In this document: piece by piece, positions 59,598-64,000 of the stretch
Numbering within the stretch: position 1 is the stretch's first letter
Layout: the number at the start of each line of letters is the position of its first letter
From: Trichomonas vaginalis G3
Taxonomy: Eukaryota; Parabasalia; Trichomonadida; Trichomonadidae
DNA length: 64,000 nucleotides
Assembly: GCF_026262505.1 (NCBI RefSeq)
Contig: NC_067205.1
Location: 16,492,001 to 16,556,000, forward strand
Reading direction: 5' to 3'
The notes under the pieces: model-generated
Told to the model about the DNA's origin: nothing
The model's database searches: none
What the model saw: the letters and a program-made list of their open reading frames with translations, nothing else
Position numbers and translations under genes: made by a program

Positions 59598-59834
59598 ATG
59601 GCGGCAGGATTCTTTAAAAAATTATGGGATGGAATTAAGAAAGCTGTGGGTTGGGTTCATCAAAATATTATTAAACCCGTTGCAAACTTTTTGGCACCAG
59701 TAGCGAAAACGGCAGGAACTATCATAGGTGGAGTATTAGGTACTAAAGCAGGTAATCCGGCGATGGGAGCACAAGCAGGTAACGCAATTGGTGGAATTGC
59801 TGAAGGAATACTTAATAAAATAGGAGGTAAATAG
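59598..59834 (+). CDS. Small amphipathic Gly/Ala-rich protein, element 3
   Basis: A 78-aa sister of 39,342-39,578, differing at three residues. Same amphipathic start and IIGGVLG motif. Probable virion-internal protein. Confidence 0.6.
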   Translation: MAAGFFKKLWDGIKKAVGWVHQNIIKPVANFLAPVAKTAGTIIGGVLGTKAGNPAMGAQAGNAIGGIAEGILNKIGGK

Positions 59835-59858
59835 TGGAAAAATAAATAAATATTATTT

Positions 59859-60074
59859 TTATCTTAGTATCGGTTGAAGTCTTTGATAAACTTTTTCTCC
59901 TTTATTTAAAATTTCTCTTATTGGGGCAGCTTTTGGCGTTATTGATTCAGCAACGTCACTAATTGCTTCTTTATTCTTAAATATCCAATTTGCTCCTTTC
60001 TTCATTGTTTCCCAAACTTTATGCGCTCCTCTTTTTACTTTATCCCACAGTTTCTTAAAGAATCCTGCAGCCAT
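59859..60074 (-). CDS. Small amphipathic basic protein, element 3
   Basis: A 71-aa protein identical in sequence to that at 39,603-39,818, convergent with the preceding gene and sharing its MAAGFFKKLW start. Confidence 0.6.
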   Translation of the reverse strand: MAAGFFKKLWDKVKRGAHKVWETMKKGANWIFKNKEAISDVAESITPKAAPIREILNKGEKVYQRLQPILR

Positions 60075-60143
60075 AGTTGATTATTTCATTAAAATTAAAA
60101 ATTCATTTTCATCTTTTAATTTTGATTTTTTATTTATTAATAA

Positions 60144-61784
60144 ATGACGACTAACTATTTAGTGCCAAACACTAAACCGATTAATGGAAATGTGTTTCAT
60201 TCATTCGAAAAGATAAATGAAATATTCGCAAAGAATGACGGTAGAAGATATTATAGAGAACTTGAAAGTTCATGCTATGACTCTGATGCTCCATATTTTG
60301 ATGATAAACAAACTCATTTAAGAATTACAAATCCGGCTCATGATGTGAACCAATTAGGTGACACATATATTAAACGCAAAGTTAAAGCAACTCTAGTTTC
60401 AAATAAAGCTTTCACATGTGATGCCGCTTTTAAATGCATGCGTTTATTCGTTGGTTACAAATCATCAAATCAAAGCTTTAAACAATTAGAAGTAGAAACC
60501 GAAAGAGGTGATGCCGGTTATCTTCAGATGGATTGCGCCCGTGAATCTTTCGCATTTGCAACATATAAACCAAAATCAGAAAGGAAAGTTAAAAAGTTTG
60601 TTCATTCGTTATATAATAATGTTCAAAAATATGATAACTCAGTATGTGGTAAATATATTGACCCTTCAGAAGTTTTCAAGAAAGCAAATGAAGAAGTTGA
60701 TGTCACTTTTGATATGATTATTCCGGTAAATGATTTGTTAGCATTTCAGGCGTTCGATGATTATCCTAAATCATTTGGTGAAATCATTCTTAAATATTAT
60801 GTTTTCAGGGATACTTTAGTATTTTGTCAGGTTGACCCGTTAAGAGTTGCTGATTTACAAAATTACGTTTATGAAAAGATAACTGATGAAAATTATGAAA
60901 AGATTATGAATCATGTTTATAAATATGATCGCAAATTCCAACAAATCGGACTTCCTGCCAAATTAATTACAAGCTTAGCCGCTACATCTGCTGACGCAAC
61001 AGTTGATGACGTTATTATTTCATGCACAAAGATGGAAGTTTTAGAGGATAAATGCATTACACCAGGATACGGTTTAATTGAAGAATCAGTTAAAGCAATA
61101 CCACGTTTATTCAGTAAGGAAGATCCATTCATGATTCCAGCTCAACATATTGACGTTCGTTCACTAAATGGAGGTTGCATCACTCCTGAAGGTATTAGCT
61201 CAGATTTCTCATACGCTCTTCATAATGTTACAGATGTTGTGTTAACATTTCCGAAGAATGCAATGCAAAGAACAGTTTTAGAAAATCCAATGCTTCGAGG
61301 TCTTCAGGTCACTATAGATTCCAGAAACTTCCCCGATCAAGCGATGACCACAGTGGGTGACATATTCTTTACACGTATGCTTCAAGCTTCTGATTTAGAT
61401 GGAGTGAATGAATGCACGGAAGAATACGAGGACTCATTAACTAGACCACTGAATGATGATAATGGCACGCCATTAGCTAGAACATGGAAAGACCAAACTT
61501 CATTCTTATGCACTATTCCAGTTCAACGTGATGGAGCGGGTATATTCTTTGATGGATTAGAAACTTTCAACTCACAAGTTACAGTACAAGTGAAAGCTTA
61601 TCCAATCATTCAGGGTGAAAATGACACTTACTGTTCAAAGGTGACAAATCCTCCTCAGGTTTGGTTTACTAGGACTACATATTGGACATGGACACCGGAT
61701 GAAGGTTTGAAATATCATCCAACAGGTACACCACCACAGTATAGAAGTTCATATGATGAAATATTGATGAATAGAAATGTTTAA
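60144..61784 (+). CDS. Probable major capsid protein, element 3
   Basis: A 546-aa protein equal to that at 39,888-41,528 except for one Asn/Asp difference in the TVD(N/D)VIIS segment. The few DNA differences are almost all silent. Double jelly-roll capsid protein by gene order and length. Confidence 0.6.
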   Translation: MTTNYLVPNTKPINGNVFHSFEKINEIFAKNDGRRYYRELESSCYDSDAPYFDDKQTHLRITNPAHDVNQLGDTYIKRKVKATLVSNKAFTCDAAFKCMRLFVGYKSSNQSFKQLEVETERGDAGYLQMDCARESFAFATYKPKSERKVKKFVHSLYNNVQKYDNSVCGKYIDPSEVFKKANEEVDVTFDMIIPVNDLLAFQAFDDYPKSFGEIILKYYVFRDTLVFCQVDPLRVADLQNYVYEKITDENYEKIMNHVYKYDRKFQQIGLPAKLITSLAATSADATVDDVIISCTKMEVLEDKCITPGYGLIEESVKAIPRLFSKEDPFMIPAQHIDVRSLNGGCITPEGISSDFSYALHNVTDVVLTFPKNAMQRTVLENPMLRGLQVTIDSRNFPDQAMTTVGDIFFTRMLQASDLDGVNECTEEYEDSLTRPLNDDNGTPLARTWKDQTSFLCTIPVQRDGAGIFFDGLETFNSQVTVQVKAYPIIQGENDTYCSKVTNPPQVWFTRTTYWTWTPDEGLKYHPTGTPPQYRSSYDEILMNRNV

Positions 61785-61808
61785 AATTATAAATTTATTT
61801 TTGATTAA

Positions 61809-62637
61809 ATGGATTTAAATTCATCCACCCCTTATGAAGAATTAGCAGGAGTATATAATACATACGTAGATGATATGATTAATGAAGCATTGAGTGATAA
61901 TAGAAATGCTCTATCTAAGGAAAAATTAATGAAAATTCCATATTCTGAATGTTACTTAAATTCAATCACTGCAGCAATTGGTAAACAAAATAAAGGTAAA
62001 ACATTAACGATATTAAAACAAATTATCATTATTGCTAACAACTTCACCCATTCACATGTGTTAATTTATATCAAACCGTTCAGGTTCATCTTCAGATGAT
62101 ACATTTGAATCTTTAAAGCATTTAAATCAAAATTCCAATTATTTATTTATCACAAGAAGAAGCAGAAGATTATTTAAAAAACTTTTTAATGTATAAAGAA
62201 TTATATAATACAATCAAGAAGCAAGGATTAGAGGATAAAATTATTGATAAACAACGGGATGAATTATTTGAAACACTTTCTATTTCAAATTTTGATAGAG
62301 AATTTTTGCATTCATCATTTTTCTAGATGATGCAGTGAAATCAAAACTAATAACAAATGAGAAATCATATTTTAATCAGTTATTAACTCAATGTCGACAC
62401 ATTCAGTGTTCATTCTTTATGGCTGTTCAATATTTCAAAGCATTAAGCACAAACATTAAATCAAACCTGACCACCCTTTTCATTTTCAGTGGGTTTAGTC
62501 GTCAACAGTTGAACGTTATGCTTTATCAAGTGAATTTACCAATGAGCATTAATGAACTTTACACACAATATCAACAATTAGGAGAACATGGAAAAATAAT
62601 AGTTGATTTAAATAAAGGTTCCATTAAATTCGAATAA
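61809..62637 (+). pseudogene. Packaging ATPase, element 3, broken
   Basis: Starts MDLNSSTPYEELAGVYNTYV and contains the Walker A GKQNKGKT. Counterpart of 41,553-42,377. Broken, with about two breaks. Confidence 0.7.
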
Positions 62638-62677
62638 CTTTTTATAATTAATTTTTATTTTTTATTTATAATTAAAC

Positions 62678-63575
62678 ATGAGTGAAATAGCAAATCTTCT
62701 ACAGGTTCCATTAAAACAAGGACAAACAAAAGGGTGCATATAATAGAACTATGAAAGTTCCAGACGGAATGAAAGAATTAGTTCATATTGTTGCTGGTCT
62801 TCAAAAAGATGTTAAACAAATGAGAAACGTTTTAACATTACCAGAAGCTCAAGCATATGCCAAACGTCATGGTCCAAATTGGGAAGCACACGAAGCAGAC
62901 ATTACGGGTCCAAATGGAAAACCTGATGGTATAAATGAAGTTTTCGTTACTGATGGTCAAGGTAATATTAAAGTCATAAATGGGTATAAATTAACTATAT
63001 CTGATTATCCTAAACGTAAAGCATATAATGAACATTATCCTATGCAATTTGATGAAAATGGAAAAGCTGTTAAACAATACATTGGAGAAGGTGAAAATGG
63101 TCCAATTAATTCATACCGTCATAATCCATATTCTTATTTCAATGAAGAATTAAATGCTATTGAAGAGGGACCGGATGGATTACCACGATATTCTAACCAG
63201 TTTGATGGTCAATATGCAAATATTAGACCTGAAATTTCAGCTAAGAAACTCTTTAAAGTTGCTTTATTCGATCCAGTTTTCGCAAATGTTAAAGATGAAC
63301 TTAAACATCAATTCCAACCAATTATAGTAGCAAGAATTGCATCAGGTGCTTTATCTCAAGCATTCAAAGATTTAATTAAGAAACCATTATATCAGCAACG
63401 AGGTTTAACTTATGATTTAGTTAAGGAATCAGATAAAAGAAAATTTGAGAAATCAGTTGATTATAAGAATGCAATTAATGAATATATTAGGTCTATTAAT
63501 TTCGATGAAAATGCTAAAAATCAACTTCATGAACAAATACAGGGAATAATAGATTCAAAAGTTCCAGCAAAATAA
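62678..63575 (+). pseudogene. Conserved structural-region protein, element 3, broken
   Basis: A long open stretch with a coiled N-terminal part ([12 protein letters not shown]), the core [20 protein letters not shown] and a helical end. The last ~90 residues differ markedly from element 2 (43,000-43,314) while the first 180 are nearly identical, a sharp change in divergence. No family assigned. Looks broken, about one break near its start. Confidence 0.55.
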
Positions 63576-63607
63576 AAGTTTAAATATATTTTTTTATTCA
63601 ATTATAA

Positions 63608-64000
63608 ATGAGAAGACGTTTCACTAGTCAAAAGAACACTAACGCAAAAGCAGAGATTACGGTTGGTTATAACGTAAATGATGATAAATCACGAATTATT
63701 CAAAATGTTAAAGTTAATGTTAGTCCTGAATTAACAAGGTCAGCAACTCAACCAAATTTATTAACTCGTGACTTACCAAAGAAAGAAGAGGAGCAAAATA
63801 AAGAAGATGGAGACCCAATCATTTTATCTGAACCCGGTAAAGAACCTGTTGAAATTCCCACTTATCCAACATACCCCCCACCACTTGATAACCCAGGAAT
63901 CTACGATTACAGTCGCAATACGCCATATAAAATAGACATTAATTCAGAATTAATGAAAATATATCGCGATATCATAACTGATAATTATGATTCAATAATA
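63608..64000 (+). CDS. Pro-rich structural-region protein, element 3 (cut by window)
   Basis: Starts MRRRFTSQKNTNAKAEITVG, as at 43,400, with an acidic middle and YPTYPPP. It lacks a few residues found in element 2 after the Pro run and continues beyond the window. Confidence 0.55.
   Translation, partial: MRRRFTSQKNTNAKAEITVGYNVNDDKSRIIQNVKVNVSPELTRSATQPNLLTRDLPKKEEEQNKEDGDPIILSEPGKEPVEIPTYPTYPPPLDNPGIYDYSRNTPYKIDINSELMKIYRDIITDNYDSII

Larger units (their letters stand above)
58729..64000. mobile_element. Maverick element 3, left part, running off the window
   Basis: Same gene order and orientation as the left arm of element 2: coiled-coil protein, two amphipathic proteins, capsid, packaging ATPase and structural proteins, nearly identical in DNA. 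The start AGTAGTATATG lies directly against the right repeat of element 2. About two or three breaks in the visible 5.3 kb, so less decayed than element 2. Very young. Confidence 0.85.

Overview
The window is AT-rich nuclear DNA of a parabasalid protist, most likely a trichomonad such as Trichomonas vaginalis or Tritrichomonas foetus. The evidence is intronless host genes with very short 5' leaders, several starting just after a TCA(C/T)TTTT initiator of the trichomonad Inr type; a member of the phosphofructokinase family in its PPi-type form; ankyrin (DUF3447-like) and Pmp-like surface proteins; and three Maverick/Polinton elements, a class very abundant in trichomonads. I cannot settle the species from sequence alone.

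Layout. Positions 1-~11,270: Maverick-like element 1, cut by the left edge, with a helicase module, a G/T-only minisatellite, small virion-like proteins, integrase, phage-type fibre and an adenine-N6 DNA methyltransferase. Positions ~11,290-38,530: a host gene island holding an ankyrin protein, RPS26, a BET-like protein, a three-copy trichomonad family (two direct copies and one inverted, the last two flanking a Rok1/DDX52 helicase), a phosphofructokinase with altered catalytic motifs, a GC-rich hairpin array, SRP54, a polytopic GT-C-like membrane protein, a bromodomain protein, a small membrane protein, elongation factor Elf1, Atg6/Beclin and a Pmp-like surface protein. Positions ~38,533-58,728: Maverick element 2, about 20 kb, young but broken in roughly 15-20 places. 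Positions 58,729-64,000: the left quarter of element 3, a near-identical sister in the same orientation, abutting element 2 and running off the right edge.

How the parts fit. Elements 2 and 3 share a left arm of small amphipathic proteins, major capsid protein and packaging ATPase. Element 2 continues with fibre, KilA-N regulator, primase-helicase, integrase and protein-primed family B polymerase. Element 1 has the same functional classes in a different order and with diverged sequences, so it is another lineage. The host island is mainly housekeeping (ribosome, SRP, transcription, autophagy, ribosome biogenesis), all intact except for one phosphofructokinase paralogue that has probably lost catalysis.

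Most unusual signal. Short GC-rich double hairpins (about 26-28 bp: two 4-5 bp stems with 2-3 nt loops, 2 nt apart) recur at least four times inside Maverick genes. One is present in element 3 and absent from the matching gene of element 2 as an exact in-frame 27-bp difference, which points to a mobile or actively gained sequence. A larger 434-bp array of seven strong hairpins in the host island (24,101-24,534) may be a related but much bigger structure. The double-hairpin elements described in chytrid (Allomyces) mitochondrial DNA are the closest analogue I know; I know of none in a trichomonad nucleus.
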